A stretch of DNA of 64,000 nucleotides, taken from Saccharothrix tamanrassetensis (GTDB lineage: Bacteria > Actinomycetota > Actinomycetes > Mycobacteriales > Pseudonocardiaceae). Shown here piece after piece: positions 18,401-26,873 of this stretch; positions within the stretch are counted from its first letter, which is position 1; every line of letters begins with the position of its first letter. Both the position numbers and the translations under genes were made by a program. The DNA lies in assembly GCF_014203665.1 (NCBI RefSeq), contig NZ_JACHJN010000011.1, positions 248,001-312,000 of the forward strand, in the 5' to 3' direction. The notes beneath the pieces were generated by a model that made no database searches, had not been told where the DNA came from, and saw only the letters and a list, made by a program, of their open reading frames with translations.

Positions 18401-19548
18401 GGCACCGCGTCGGGGCTCCGGGTGGCGAGCGCGCGTTCGGCCGAGGCGAAGGCGCGCAGGGCCAGCAGCGTCGGCCGGTCGGGTACCGCGGTCGGGTCGG
18501 CGGCGAGCATGGCGTCGACCAGGCCGAGCATCTTCGGCACGTCCGCCGCGCCCGGCCGTGCGCGCAGGGCGTACGCCTCGAAGAGCAGGGTGTGCACTTG
18601 TCCGTCCACAGCGGACCGACCGGCCACCGCCGACTCCAGGTACGCCACCACGTCGTCCACCTCGGCGGGGTGCTCCTTCGCGCGGTCGAGCAGCAGTTCG
18701 CCCACCAGCGCGGACGACGCCGTGCCGAGCCGGCGGAACAGCCCGATCGCCTCGTCCCGGTCGTCCCGGTCGGCCGTCTCGTCGTAGCGCCAGGCCAACG
18801 CCTCCGCCAGGTCGAGCGCGGCGCGGTCGTCGGCGCTCGCCAGCGACCGGAACATGCGGATCGCCTCGTCCTGCTCGGCCCGCGCGTCCGCGGTGAACCC
18901 CGGTTCGTCCACCGACGCGCGGAACCAGTGCACCCGCGCCTGCTCCAGCAGGACCTCGGCCCGCTGCGGGTCGTCCAGGCCCAGGTGCCGCAACGCCCGG
19001 TCCAGCACCCGCTGCGCCTCGTCCAACCGGCCGGCGGTGGCCGTGCCGTGCCGGCGCTCGCAGCGGAACCGCTCGACCAGCGCCAGGCCGAGCAGCGAGT
19101 CGACCACGCCCCGTTCCGGGTCGGTGAGCGCCCCCGCCGTCAGCTCGCGCAGCACCGCGACCGCCTCCACCAGGTGGCGGGCGTCGTCCGCGGGAGCGGC
19201 GTTGTACTGCTGCAACAGCAGGTTGGCGAGGTCGGTCCGCAGCTCCACCTCGTCGTCGTGGACCACCAGCTGCCGCAGCTCGGCGACCGCGCCGTCCAGG
19301 TCGCGCACGTCGCCGCCGGCCAGGTGCCGGTTGCGGTACACCCACACCCGGATCAGCCGCGCGGTGAACCACTCGCCGCAGCCCTGTTCGACTTCGGCCA
19401 GGACGGCATCCGCCAATTCGCGGGCTTCGTCCAACCCGCCCAGCGCGGCGCGCGCGTCGAACGGGACGACCTCGGTCGCGCGGGTTTCGAAATCCGTGAG
19501 CAGTTGTTCGGCCCGTCGCAGCTGGGCGGCGACATCGTGGTCACTCAC
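15406..19548 (-). CDS. TPR-like repeat protein with C-terminal CHAT (caspase-like) protease domain
   Basis: A 1380-residue protein. Residues 1-1050 are mostly helical repeats typical of TPR-type sensor scaffolds. The C-terminal 300 residues are a CHAT domain: the His motif VAHVGCHARSG (His near 1228) and the Cys motif VVLAACRSD (Cys near 1274), followed by ATGVVGTRWEVDD and ALRAAQLWAL. CHAT proteases cleave proteins such as gasdermin-like effectors in bacterial defence. No gasdermin-like gene was recognised in the window. The start is GTG at 19548 (MSDHDVAAQL) with no clear ribosome site. The -10-like TATCGT just upstream would fit a leaderless mRNA (inference). It diverges from the antitoxin/RES-TIR pair across 102 bp. 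Confidence 0.9.
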   Translation of the reverse strand: MSDHDVAAQLRRAEQLLTDFETRATEVVPFDARAALGGLDEARELADAVLAEVEQGCGEWFTARLIRVWVYRNRHLAGGDVRDLDGAVAELRQLVVHDDEVELRTDLANLLLQQYNAAPADDARHLVEAVAVLRELTAGALTDPERGVVDSLLGLALVERFRCERRHGTATAGRLDEAQRVLDRALRHLGLDDPQRAEVLLEQARVHWFRASVDEPGFTADARAEQDEAIRMFRSLASADDRAALDLAEALAWRYDETADRDDRDEAIGLFRRLGTASSALVGELLLDRAKEHPAEVDDVVAYLESAVAGRSAVDGQVHTLLFEAYALRARPGAADVPKMLGLVDAMLAADPTAVPDRPTLLALRAFASAERALATRSPDAVPAAVAELRRAARHVVPFDWTHLALLGLLGVLAVTGRTPGATSAWSPLALLRDFPPRLRSELLDWLRQQHAHRRDADVASAIALLWADRSGDDPAVPAVERERGLRGAIAAVDEARALLPEGDPLDVVLHQQSGYLRSELGQLHDEPELLGRAVAELDAVIGRMGDGHPLFLTTLALFAAAVIAACTRGGGHADSPVHARAALVRVVDEEDLDRVVKAVLLQALGFIEVMVWVEDRRAGGMTAAVRHCRRALSLLTPDDPQHDDVRFTLAIMLVDRFSVVGDHHDLDAAIAHLRALLERVRVRGPGRQVTEAGVLDLLRRARGAGRAASSTGDEVADAEAALGAVLARAGTGAPADHLEIAYQHNAYAQALIRHAQTTSDPLLITRAAEQFDRCVRLTRPGSALWARMQSGAGFTLALAGAMGNAWPVFEDGLTRLEQVSGTGGVPDGERASATLAIASSWLAWHVAGGQDFALDRALDRLAELPGDWGLHVEAAPHLDQFADACWQRGRAGDVDRAIAIGFESLRSRSRTVLLQQVDEHGMRNAADAAGRSVVVAMRCLAAGRPEQAVQAVEAGRGLVLGGTGVTADVATRLVRAGHGDLAAQWRHAASVETPPPAGIDMAMDFAPSDLRFQVLTALAGQGDLLAPPAALAIAGALRAMESDALVYLLPGRDGHRGCALLVMADGAVRELPLPALVESARPAADLEPLCEWAWDAAIGPLLHHLGPAARPVLVPIGMLGDVPWHAAREGQRLAVREAVFSYAASARQFCDLAGRRRRPLGEAPVVLLADPDVDLRSAVFEAEFLHRCYPDGRFYGTEVDGVPFTGVGTSEEVLNAIPTASVAHVGCHARSGATPEQSFLRLADGEALSVDRVLRRARARPSAALGGLVVLAACRSDVTEVVHDEALTLANAFVEAGATGVVGTRWEVDDLATSLITCVLHAELRRGTRPRDALRAAQLWALDPWRSPIEGMPPYQAGRVRAVDLTRPEYWAAFTHHGW

Positions 19549-19650
19549 CGGTATTACGATACGGTCCGGCGGTGCGTTCTCCGGGAATGGCTGAAAAGTG
19601 ACAACTTTCTGGCCGGTTCGGACCGCGCCGTTCCGCGAGAGGATGTCGGC
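19549..19650. promoter_or_regulatory. Divergent promoter region between CHAT gene and antitoxin/RES-TIR pair
   Basis: These 102 bp serve both genes. They hold the dyad AAAGTGACAACTTT at about 19597-19610 and, on the plus side, GAGAGGA at 19637-19643 as ribosome site for the ATG at 19651. An antitoxin-family protein encoded next door could act on the dyad; this is inference. Confidence 0.4.
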
Positions 19651-20283
19651 ATGGCGATCCACGACATCCTCTCCGCCTTGGTCGACCAGTGGGAACGCGT
19701 CAGCGCCCGGCTCGACGAGCGGGGCCGGGCCGTGTTGCGCGGACTCGTCACCGCGATGGCCGACGCCGGCACGGCGGACGCGCGCAAGGCCGGCGCCCGC
19801 CGGATCCTGCACCTGCTGCTGACCCGGCTGCCCGACGACCCGGTGCTGGACGCGGGCGACGGGCCGGTCCGGAGGTCGGCCGACACGCTGGACGTCGACC
19901 GGGCGCTCGCCCGGCTCGCCACCCACCTGCACACCCTGGGCAGCGGACCGCGGACCGCCGAGGAGAAGGTGCTCGCCGGCAGCTGGGAATCGGCGTTCGA
20001 CCTGCGCAGGCGGGGCGTGGACCCGGACCTGCCGGACCTGATCCGGCTGCGCCGGCCGGCGGGAGGCTGCGCGGTGCCGGGCTTCCAGCTGGACGCTCAG
20101 GGGCAGCCGATCCCGGTGGTGCTCCGGGTCAACCGGGTGCTCGGCGCGTGGCAGGACCCGTGGGGCGCGGCGGACTGGTGGCTCAACGCCAACGTCTGGC
20201 TGCGCGACCCGCCGTCCACGCTGATCGGCAACACCCCCGACGACCTGCTGGTGGCCGCCGCCACCGCGGCCGTGAGCGGGTGA
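19651..20283 (+). CDS. Antitoxin-like protein of the Xre/MbcA/ParS toxin-binding type
   Basis: A 210-residue protein. The C-terminal 90 residues (PDLIRLRRPAG, PGFQLDAQGQPIPVV, DPWGAADWWLNANVWL, NTPDDLLVAAA) match the toxin-binding domain of Xre/MbcA/ParS antitoxins that pair with RES toxins. The N-terminal half (MAIHDILSALVDQW onward) is helical but shows no standard helix-turn-helix, so DNA binding is uncertain. It lies 3 bp upstream of the RES-TIR gene, the usual antitoxin-first order. It would bind the RES domain and neutralise it. GAGAGGA lies 7 nt before the ATG. Confidence 0.7.
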   Translation: MAIHDILSALVDQWERVSARLDERGRAVLRGLVTAMADAGTADARKAGARRILHLLLTRLPDDPVLDAGDGPVRRSADTLDVDRALARLATHLHTLGSGPRTAEEKVLAGSWESAFDLRRRGVDPDLPDLIRLRRPAGGCAVPGFQLDAQGQPIPVVLRVNRVLGAWQDPWGAADWWLNANVWLRDPPSTLIGNTPDDLLVAAATAAVSG

Positions 20284-20286
20284 GCG

Positions 20287-21420
20287 TTGGCCTTCCACGC
20301 ACCGCCGCGGGCGCTGGAGCGCATCCCGACCCGGGTGGTGCTCCAGGCGGGCACCGTGCTGCGCCGGGTCCACCCGGCCACGCTGCGGGCGCACCAGCCC
20401 GACCGGCCGCAGTCGAGCGTCTTCGGTGGCGGCGGGCGGTTCGACGCCACCACCGGGTGCGGCTACCGGACGTTGTGCGCGTCGGCGGCGCCGGAGACCG
20501 CGATCGCGGAGCGGTTCCTCCGGGAGTTCGCGGCGACCCCCGGCGAGGAGCGCTACCTGCTGCGCAAGGCGCTGCGCGGCCAGGTGCTCTCCGACCTGCG
20601 CACCACCGCGGACCTGTCCCTGATCAGGCTCACCACCGCGCAGGACCTCGCCGCCGTGCACCAGGACGCCTGGCTGATCACCTCGCGCGCCGACGACTTC
20701 CCGGCGACCCGCGAGTGGGCCGCGTGGCTGCACGACCGGGTCACGTGGGCGGACGGCATCCTCTGGCAGTCCGTGGCGGACATGCCCAGGGACACCGTCG
20801 TGCTGTTCGAGGACCGCTTCCTGGCGGCGGGCCCCGTGCAGGAGCCGCCGGGCGCGGCCGGTCGGGCGCTCGACGCGCCGGAGCACCGGCAATGGCTCGC
20901 CGACCTGCTCGAACCGTACGGGGTCCGCACCCGCCCGCCCGAGCCGCGGGCGTTCGAGTACTTCATCAACTACCGCACCGGCGACGGCGACGACGCCGCC
21001 CGCCTGGTGCACAACGAGTTGAGCCGGCGGCTCGGCGAGGCCGCGGTGTTCCGCGACGTGTGCTCGATCCCGCACGGCGAACCGGACTTCGAACGGGTGC
21101 TGGTGGAGGCGGCCCGGGGGTGCGGCCACCTGCTGCCGATCATCGGGCCGGACTGGGAGTGGGGGCGGGCGGGGCCGGCGCGCGGGCACCCCGGCGATCC
21201 GGACGACTGGGTGCGGCGGGAGATCCTCGAGGCGCGGGCGGCCGGCGCGCGGATAGTGCCGATCCTGGTCGGGAACCGGATGGCGCTGCGCGCGGCCGAC
21301 CTCCCGGAGCCGCTGGCGTTCCTCGCCGGCACGCAGTTCCTGCACCTTCCCCGCGGATTCTCCGAACCGGATGTCGCGGTGCTCGTGGACAAGCTGCTGG
21401 CCGGACGAAATGACAACTAA
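20287..21420 (+). CDS. RES-TIR fusion: two NAD-targeting domains in one protein
   Basis: A 377-residue protein starting TTG at 20287. Residues about 15-215 are a RES domain: RVHP, then GGGRFDATTGCGYRTL, ASAAPETAIAERFLRE and VVLFEDRF. RES toxins degrade NAD+ by phosphorolysis. Residues about 221-377 are a TIR domain: FEYFINYRTGD, AVFRDVCSIPHGE, LLPIIGPDW and WVRREI, where Glu312 sits at the position of the catalytic Glu of TIR NADases, then IVPILVG. The protein thus combines two NAD-consuming activities, or an NADase with a TIR oligomerisation platform. A gene of antitoxin type precedes it. The T-rich hairpin at 21419 closes the unit. I know of RES toxins and TIR effectors separately; the fusion is uncommon. 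Confidence 0.88.
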   Translation: MAFHAPPRALERIPTRVVLQAGTVLRRVHPATLRAHQPDRPQSSVFGGGGRFDATTGCGYRTLCASAAPETAIAERFLREFAATPGEERYLLRKALRGQVLSDLRTTADLSLIRLTTAQDLAAVHQDAWLITSRADDFPATREWAAWLHDRVTWADGILWQSVADMPRDTVVLFEDRFLAAGPVQEPPGAAGRALDAPEHRQWLADLLEPYGVRTRPPEPRAFEYFINYRTGDGDDAARLVHNELSRRLGEAAVFRDVCSIPHGEPDFERVLVEAARGCGHLLPIIGPDWEWGRAGPARGHPGDPDDWVRREILEARAAGARIVPILVGNRMALRAADLPEPLAFLAGTQFLHLPRGFSEPDVAVLVDKLLAGRNDN

Positions 21421-21444
21421 TTGGCCCGTCTTTGGCCAATTTAA
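21419..21444 (+). terminator. Hairpin overlapping the RES-TIR stop codon
   Basis: AATTGGCC (21419-21426) and GGCCAATT (21434-21441) form a perfect 8-bp stem with a 7-nt loop, followed by TTAA. The stem is AT-rich for this genome and starts within the TAA stop. Confidence 0.5.
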
Positions 21445-21544
21445 TCCGGTCCGCGAAGGCATGATGGCAGTCGACACACCGATCGGGTGATACAGCCGGA
21501 CATTGCCCGACGGCCGGTCGTCGTCCTCGTTTGTGCCAGCTAAC

Positions 21545-21550
21545 GGAGGT
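21545..21550 (+). promoter_or_regulatory. Ribosome binding site deciding a TTG start
   Basis: GGAGGT lies 6 nt before TTG at 21557 and fixes that codon as the start of the vWA protein. The signal peptide begins at once after it. Confidence 0.75.
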
Positions 21551-21556
21551 GGCTCG

Positions 21557-23743
21557 TTGGCCACTCGATCCATTCCGCTCGCGGTGGTCGCGTTGGGCCT
21601 GTCGCTGCTCGTGCCGGCCTCCGGCGCGAGCGCGGCCGAACCCGAGGTGCAGCCGGTCCACATCGTCGTGCTCGTCGACCAGTCGGGCAGCATCTCGCCC
21701 GAGGACATGGCGCGGGAGAAGGAGGCGGCGGGCCTCATCGCCCAGGCCGAGTTCTCGCCCCGGTCGACCGTGGCGATCATCGGCTTCGGCAGCGACAGCG
21801 GTGGCGTTCCCCCGGTCGACGTGGTGTGCCCGCCGACCACGGTGGCGGGCGGGGTCGAACGCCGGCAGCTCACCACCTGCGTGGAGAAGCTGCGGATCAG
21901 GGAGCGCGGCAAGGGCGACGGCACCGACCACGCCGAGGCGCTGGGCCACGCGCTGTCGACGCTGCCCAAGGACGCGGGAGACCAGCCGAAGATCGTCTTC
22001 CTGCTCACCGACGGCAAGCTGGACGTCAGCGACAGCGAGCGCTACGGCGTCGGCAAGTCGCCGGACCAGCGCAACGCGGCGGCGCGCGACGTGATCGCCG
22101 AGCGGCTGCGCGCCGCGCAGCGGGACAAGGTGCAGGTCTGGCCGCTGGGCTTCGGCAACGTCGACGCGGCGCAGCTGGAGGAGTTCGCCCGCAGCGGCTA
22201 CCAGGGCTCGTGCGGCACCGCGACGCCCACGCCCCGGGCGACGATCGTGAACGGCTCCGCCGACGTCGACGACGCCATCTTCGGCTCCTACAGCGCGGCG
22301 CGGTGCGCGGCGGGCAGCAAGGTCGAGAAGCACACGCTGCCCGCCAACGGGACCACCGAGGCGACCGTCGACATCCCGGCGATCGCCACGGACGGGTCCA
22401 TCATCGTGATCAAGCACGACCCGCGGGTGGGCGTGGAGTTCGTCCGCCCCAACGACGAGGTCGCCCCGAAGGAGGGGTCCGCCGGCGGGTCGCGGTACCA
22501 GGGCAGCGGTCAGGACGGCGCGGTGGAGTCGCTGCGGATCGTGGACCCAGAACCCGGCCGGTGGAAGGTCCGGATCAGGTCGGCGGACGGCGTGCCGGAG
22601 CAGAGCGTCAGCACCGCCGTGACGTGGCAGGGGGCCGTGCAGGCGTTCATCGAGCCGGACTCGTCCTCGCTGAGCGCCGGGCAGCCGGTCAAGGTCTCGG
22701 TGCGGATGCGCACCCGGCGGGGCCCGGTGGTGGACGCGGGCCTGGTGCAGGGCCTCAGCTTCCGCGCGGAAGTCGCCGGCGAGGGGTTCCAGGCCGAGAT
22801 CCCGCTGACCGACGACGGCACCGGCAGCGACCCGACGGCGGGCGACGGCACGTTCACCGGCAGCACCACCATCCCGGCCGGGGTGACCGGGTCGCTCCGG
22901 TTCACCGGCCACGTCACCGGCATCGGGATCAGCGGCGACCACCCGGTGGCGAACGCGACCGTGGCGGTCGGGCCGGCACCGGTGCGCGCGGCGGCCGTGA
23001 TGCCGAACATCCACGACGAGGTGGCCCCCGGCGGGTCGGTGACCAGGCGCGTCACCGTCACCAACAGCACCGGCGCGCCGAAGCGGGTGCGGGTGCGGCT
23101 GGTCCAGGAGGACGGGCACCCGATCACGGTCGCGGGTGCCGTCCACGAGGCCCCGGCCGGGAACAGCGGGTTCGACGCCCGGCTGGACTTCGGCGGCGAC
23201 GTGCCCGAGGGCGTGGTCGTCGGGACGCTGGTGCTGGTCGACGACGAGCAGCCCTCGGTGGAGTACGAACGGCTCCCGTTCGTCGTCACGGTGGACAAGC
23301 CGCCGCCGTGGCTCTGGATCGGGCTCGGCACGGCCGCGCTGGTGCTGCTCGCCGCGCTCGGGCTGTGGGGGCTGGCGTGGCGACGCGCGCGCGACCTGCA
23401 CGGCCTGCGGATCGAGGCGTTCTACGGGTCCGGCAACGGTTTCCTGCCGGTGATCACCGAGCACACCCGGTCCGTCAGCTTCACCGTCGCGGTGGAGAAG
23501 GGGGTGCCCGTGCTGCGCGCGGCCGGGCCGGCCGACCCGGAGCGGTGCCGGCTGCGCCGGGTCGGCCGCGGGTTCCGCCTCGACGCGCCGTTCGGCGAGG
23601 TGCCGCCGTTCGGGTTGGGGCAGCCGCAGGACATCGGGCAGGGGCTGGCGATCCGCGTCACCGACGAGGCGGAGTACGCGGGCCACCAGCAGCACGTCGA
23701 GGAATCCGCGCCGATCACGTCGGCTCCGGACCCCTATCTCTGA
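21557..23743 (+). CDS. Membrane-anchored extracellular von Willebrand A protein
   Basis: A 728-residue protein. Residues 1-27 form a signal peptide (MATRSIPLAVVALGLSLLVP, AxA cut site after ASAA). A vWA domain follows (about 33-245) with all three MIDAS parts: DQSGSIS, GDGTDHAEAL and LLTDGK. Beta-sandwich regions follow to about 580 (including an ETPVTW-like segment and GDGTFTGSTTIPAG). A TM helix lies near 584-606 (LWIGLGTAALVLLAALGLWGL) and the last 120 residues are cytoplasmic and beta-rich. vWA domains bind ligands through a metal. As the first gene of the operon it is the likely outside sensor feeding the tubulin-like and GTPase proteins. GGAGGT before TTG sets the start. Confidence 0.87.
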   Translation: MATRSIPLAVVALGLSLLVPASGASAAEPEVQPVHIVVLVDQSGSISPEDMAREKEAAGLIAQAEFSPRSTVAIIGFGSDSGGVPPVDVVCPPTTVAGGVERRQLTTCVEKLRIRERGKGDGTDHAEALGHALSTLPKDAGDQPKIVFLLTDGKLDVSDSERYGVGKSPDQRNAAARDVIAERLRAAQRDKVQVWPLGFGNVDAAQLEEFARSGYQGSCGTATPTPRATIVNGSADVDDAIFGSYSAARCAAGSKVEKHTLPANGTTEATVDIPAIATDGSIIVIKHDPRVGVEFVRPNDEVAPKEGSAGGSRYQGSGQDGAVESLRIVDPEPGRWKVRIRSADGVPEQSVSTAVTWQGAVQAFIEPDSSSLSAGQPVKVSVRMRTRRGPVVDAGLVQGLSFRAEVAGEGFQAEIPLTDDGTGSDPTAGDGTFTGSTTIPAGVTGSLRFTGHVTGIGISGDHPVANATVAVGPAPVRAAAVMPNIHDEVAPGGSVTRRVTVTNSTGAPKRVRVRLVQEDGHPITVAGAVHEAPAGNSGFDARLDFGGDVPEGVVVGTLVLVDDEQPSVEYERLPFVVTVDKPPPWLWIGLGTAALVLLAALGLWGLAWRRARDLHGLRIEAFYGSGNGFLPVITEHTRSVSFTVAVEKGVPVLRAAGPADPERCRLRRVGRGFRLDAPFGEVPPFGLGQPQDIGQGLAIRVTDEAEYAGHQQHVEESAPITSAPDPYL

Positions 23744-23768
23744 ACGCGTTGGCAGGAAGGGACAACCC

Positions 23769-26700
23769 ATGAAGATCTACCAGCCGATGCTGTTCGTCGG
23801 GTTGGGCGGCACCGGGTGCCGGGTGGGCGCCGAGCTGGACCGCAGGTTCCGCGAGGAGCTGTGCGGGCCGGACGGCCGGCGGCTGCAGAACCTGATGCCC
23901 GGGCAGAAGCTGGAGCCCTACCAGCTGCCCGGCTGCCTCCAGTTCGTCTACGCCGACCTGGCCGACGACGAGTTCAGCCACATCGAGGGCCGCGTGGTGC
24001 CGGACAAGTCCCACCTGCCGGCCGCGCAGCGCACCATGCGCATGGTGCGCAACCTGGTGCCGCAGTACGACACCTACGCCGAGGTGGAGCGCAGCATCCG
24101 GGTCACGTCCCCGACGTTCGTCGAGTCGTGGCTGCCGCCCGCGCCCGGCCAGCCGACGGTGGCGCCGCTGCACCGGGGCGCCGGGCAGTTCCCCACGGTC
24201 GGGCGCGCGGCGCTGTTCGCCACGTTCCGCGACGGCCTCACCCCGGCGCAGGGCCCGCTGGTGAGCGCGATCGGCGACATCAACAACTCGGGCGGTCAGC
24301 TGAGCAGGCTCGGCGGCCAGCTGCGCGACTCGGTGGACGTGTTCGTCGCGTTCTCGGTGGCCGGCGGCACCGGCAGCGGCCTGTTCTACGACTACCTGCA
24401 CCTGATCGGCGACGCGGTGAACCGCAACGGCTACCGGGCGCGGATCTACCCGCTGGTGGTCATGCCCTCGGCGTTCACCGACGGCCTCGGCGGCGGTCGG
24501 CCGGCGAAGCTGAACGCGGGGCGGGCGCTGCTCGACCTGTTCCGCGTGGTGGACGACCAGAACTCGACCATGCCCGGCGTGGACCTCGACCGCTCGGGCG
24601 TCCAGGGGTCGCTGTCGGTGCGCTACCCGGCGCGCGACGAGATCCGGCTGCGCCCCAGCACGGTCCAGACCGCGTTCCTGTTCAGCGGCAACGCGGGCAT
24701 GGAGCGCGAGGACCTGCACCGCTCCATGGTGTCGATGGTGCTCTCCCTGGTGGGCAGCGACCTGCCGCGCGACGACGAGGGCAAGCCGTTGGGGCAGCAG
24801 GACTTCCAGTCGTTCGCGGACAGCTTCATCAACACCGCCGCCGAGCGCGGCACGCCCTCGCCCACCGGCATCGGCCGCAAGGGGGTGTCGACCAGCTCGG
24901 TCGCGTCGATGACGGTGCCCGACGACGAACTGGCCGACATCGTCAGCTCGCGGCTGCTCGCGGAGGCGGTGCGGGAGCTGGCCGAGCCCGCGCCCGGCCA
25001 GGCGGAGAACAACCGCGACCTGATCGCGACGTTCTTCGCCAACGCCGGTGTCGGTCCACTGTGGACGCGGGCGGCGGCGCCGGTGGCCGAACCGGCGGCG
25101 GTGAACGGCCTGGACGCCATCCTGGCCACGCTCAACCGGCGCACGGCGACCATGAACGCCAGCCTGCACGCGCTCGACCAGCAGCTCGTGCAGCAGGTTC
25201 CGGTGCTGACGCAGGACTTCGACCCGCACAACGGGCTGCGCACGCTGCTGGGCACGACGGACCTCTTCCACGCGCGCCGGGTCGTGATGGGCCACCAGTC
25301 GATCCCCGACGAGGTCAGCAGGCGCGGGTTCATCCGCATCGTCGAGTCCCGGCGCGGTGACCCGCCGCCCCCGCCGGGCATCAACCAGATCACGCCCACG
25401 CCGGTGGTGCAGCGGGTGCGGCGCATCGCGCGGGTGAAGTGGGGCGACCCGTCGGTCCGGGAGTCGCTGCGGCGCCAGGACGAGTGGTACACGTGGCGCG
25501 CGCAGTGCGCGTGGCACCGGGCGTGGGGCGACCAGGCCCGCCGCTGGGACCGCAAGCTCCGCGCCCTGGAGCGGGACGTCCTGGAACTGACGGCCGCGTT
25601 CGAGCAGCACGCCCAGGCCGACGCCGAGCTGTTCGCCCGGCGGTCGCGGGTGTTGTTCGCGCCCAAGGTCGGCGTGTCCTACCTGCTGCCCCGCCAGGGC
25701 GACCTGAACGCGTTCTACGAGGCGGTGCTGCGGCGGTTCGTCGAGCACTACGCGGAAGAGGGCCGGTTGACGCCGGTCGCCACGGCCGCGCAGGTCGTCA
25801 ACGTGATCCTCGGCGACCAGGGCTGGCGCACCGCGTTCACGACCTACCAGGAGCACAAGGCCGACCGCGCGGTGGCGTTCGTGCGCGACCGGCTCAAGCA
25901 GATGGTGAAGTGGCTGTTCACCCACAGCGACACCCGGCAGCCGCTGCTGCCCCGGCTGCACGACCTGCTGGTCGCCGCGGCCGGGCGGGACCAGGACAAG
26001 GTCAGCGAGGAGGACCTGTCCCAGTTCCAGCAGAAGCTGGCCGGCCTGGTGCCGGGCGGCTTCGCGCCCAGCGGCAAGGGACAGCTCAAGATCCTCTACT
26101 CGTACCCGGCGGTCAACCGCGACCTGGAGCTCGAACGGCTGCTGCGGGACGTCGTCTACCTGCCGCGCGGGCAGAACGTCCACGAGGAGTTCCGGCCGAT
26201 CGACGCCGAGTCGATCGCCGTGGTGCTGGTGCGCTCGTCGATGGGCCTGACCGAGGTCGGCGAGGTGCGCGAGATCCTGCGGTTCTGGTCGGACGCCCTG
26301 GAGGCGGAGCAGCCGCCGGACTTCCTGCCGTGGCGGCAGCGCCTGGGCTACCAGTCGGCCTACCTGGCGACGACCCCGGGCGACCGGACCAAGATCCTGC
26401 ACCACCTCCTGTGCGCGACGTGGAACGGGCAGGTCACCGTCAACGGCCCGCGGCAGTCGCCCGACTCGATGGTGGTGGGCATCGGCGTGAACATGCGTTT
26501 GGACCTGCGGGGCTTCGGTCCGCTGTCGAGCTGGGGCAGCGTGCTGGCCGCGTACGAGCAGTGGGTGCTGGCCGACAGCGAGGAGATCCGGCGCGAGTTC
26601 TGCGAACGGCTCATGACCACCACGCCGGACGGCTTCACCGCCAAACCGAGCCAACCCGACCCGGTGTTCGGCGAGCTGCTCCGGCTGGCCGAGACCGAGC

Positions 26701-26873
26701 CCAAGGAGATCGCCGACCTGCTGGCGCACAAGCGGCAGGCGGGTCGTCGCCGGCTGGAGGCGCTGCAGGAGTTCTGGGAGGTCACCGTGCCCGCGGCGCT
26801 GGAGCTGCCGTTCGGCAACGACGCGGCGCTGGAGGACGACCTGCGCGGCCTCTACGGGTGGTTCGACCGATGA
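23769..26873 (+). CDS. Tubulin-like GTPase (Tubulin_2 family)
   Basis: A 1034-residue protein. The N-terminal VGLGGTGCRVG loop and the FSVAGGTGSGLFYDY segment around residues 195-210 match the tubulin/FtsZ nucleotide-binding loops T1 and T4 (GGTGSG). The remaining 700 residues are helical, with no TM segment and no FtsZ C-terminal peptide. It belongs to the large bacterial Tubulin_2 proteins seen with vWA, GTPase and kinase partners rather than to cell division. It may polymerise on GTP and act as a scaffold (inference). AAGGGA lies before the ATG, and the stop overlaps the next start (ATGA). Confidence 0.85.
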   Translation: MKIYQPMLFVGLGGTGCRVGAELDRRFREELCGPDGRRLQNLMPGQKLEPYQLPGCLQFVYADLADDEFSHIEGRVVPDKSHLPAAQRTMRMVRNLVPQYDTYAEVERSIRVTSPTFVESWLPPAPGQPTVAPLHRGAGQFPTVGRAALFATFRDGLTPAQGPLVSAIGDINNSGGQLSRLGGQLRDSVDVFVAFSVAGGTGSGLFYDYLHLIGDAVNRNGYRARIYPLVVMPSAFTDGLGGGRPAKLNAGRALLDLFRVVDDQNSTMPGVDLDRSGVQGSLSVRYPARDEIRLRPSTVQTAFLFSGNAGMEREDLHRSMVSMVLSLVGSDLPRDDEGKPLGQQDFQSFADSFINTAAERGTPSPTGIGRKGVSTSSVASMTVPDDELADIVSSRLLAEAVRELAEPAPGQAENNRDLIATFFANAGVGPLWTRAAAPVAEPAAVNGLDAILATLNRRTATMNASLHALDQQLVQQVPVLTQDFDPHNGLRTLLGTTDLFHARRVVMGHQSIPDEVSRRGFIRIVESRRGDPPPPPGINQITPTPVVQRVRRIARVKWGDPSVRESLRRQDEWYTWRAQCAWHRAWGDQARRWDRKLRALERDVLELTAAFEQHAQADAELFARRSRVLFAPKVGVSYLLPRQGDLNAFYEAVLRRFVEHYAEEGRLTPVATAAQVVNVILGDQGWRTAFTTYQEHKADRAVAFVRDRLKQMVKWLFTHSDTRQPLLPRLHDLLVAAAGRDQDKVSEEDLSQFQQKLAGLVPGGFAPSGKGQLKILYSYPAVNRDLELERLLRDVVYLPRGQNVHEEFRPIDAESIAVVLVRSSMGLTEVGEVREILRFWSDALEAEQPPDFLPWRQRLGYQSAYLATTPGDRTKILHHLLCATWNGQVTVNGPRQSPDSMVVGIGVNMRLDLRGFGPLSSWGSVLAAYEQWVLADSEEIRREFCERLMTTTPDGFTAKPSQPDPVFGELLRLAETEPKEIADLLAHKRQAGRRRLEALQEFWEVTVPAALELPFGNDAALEDDLRGLYGWFDR

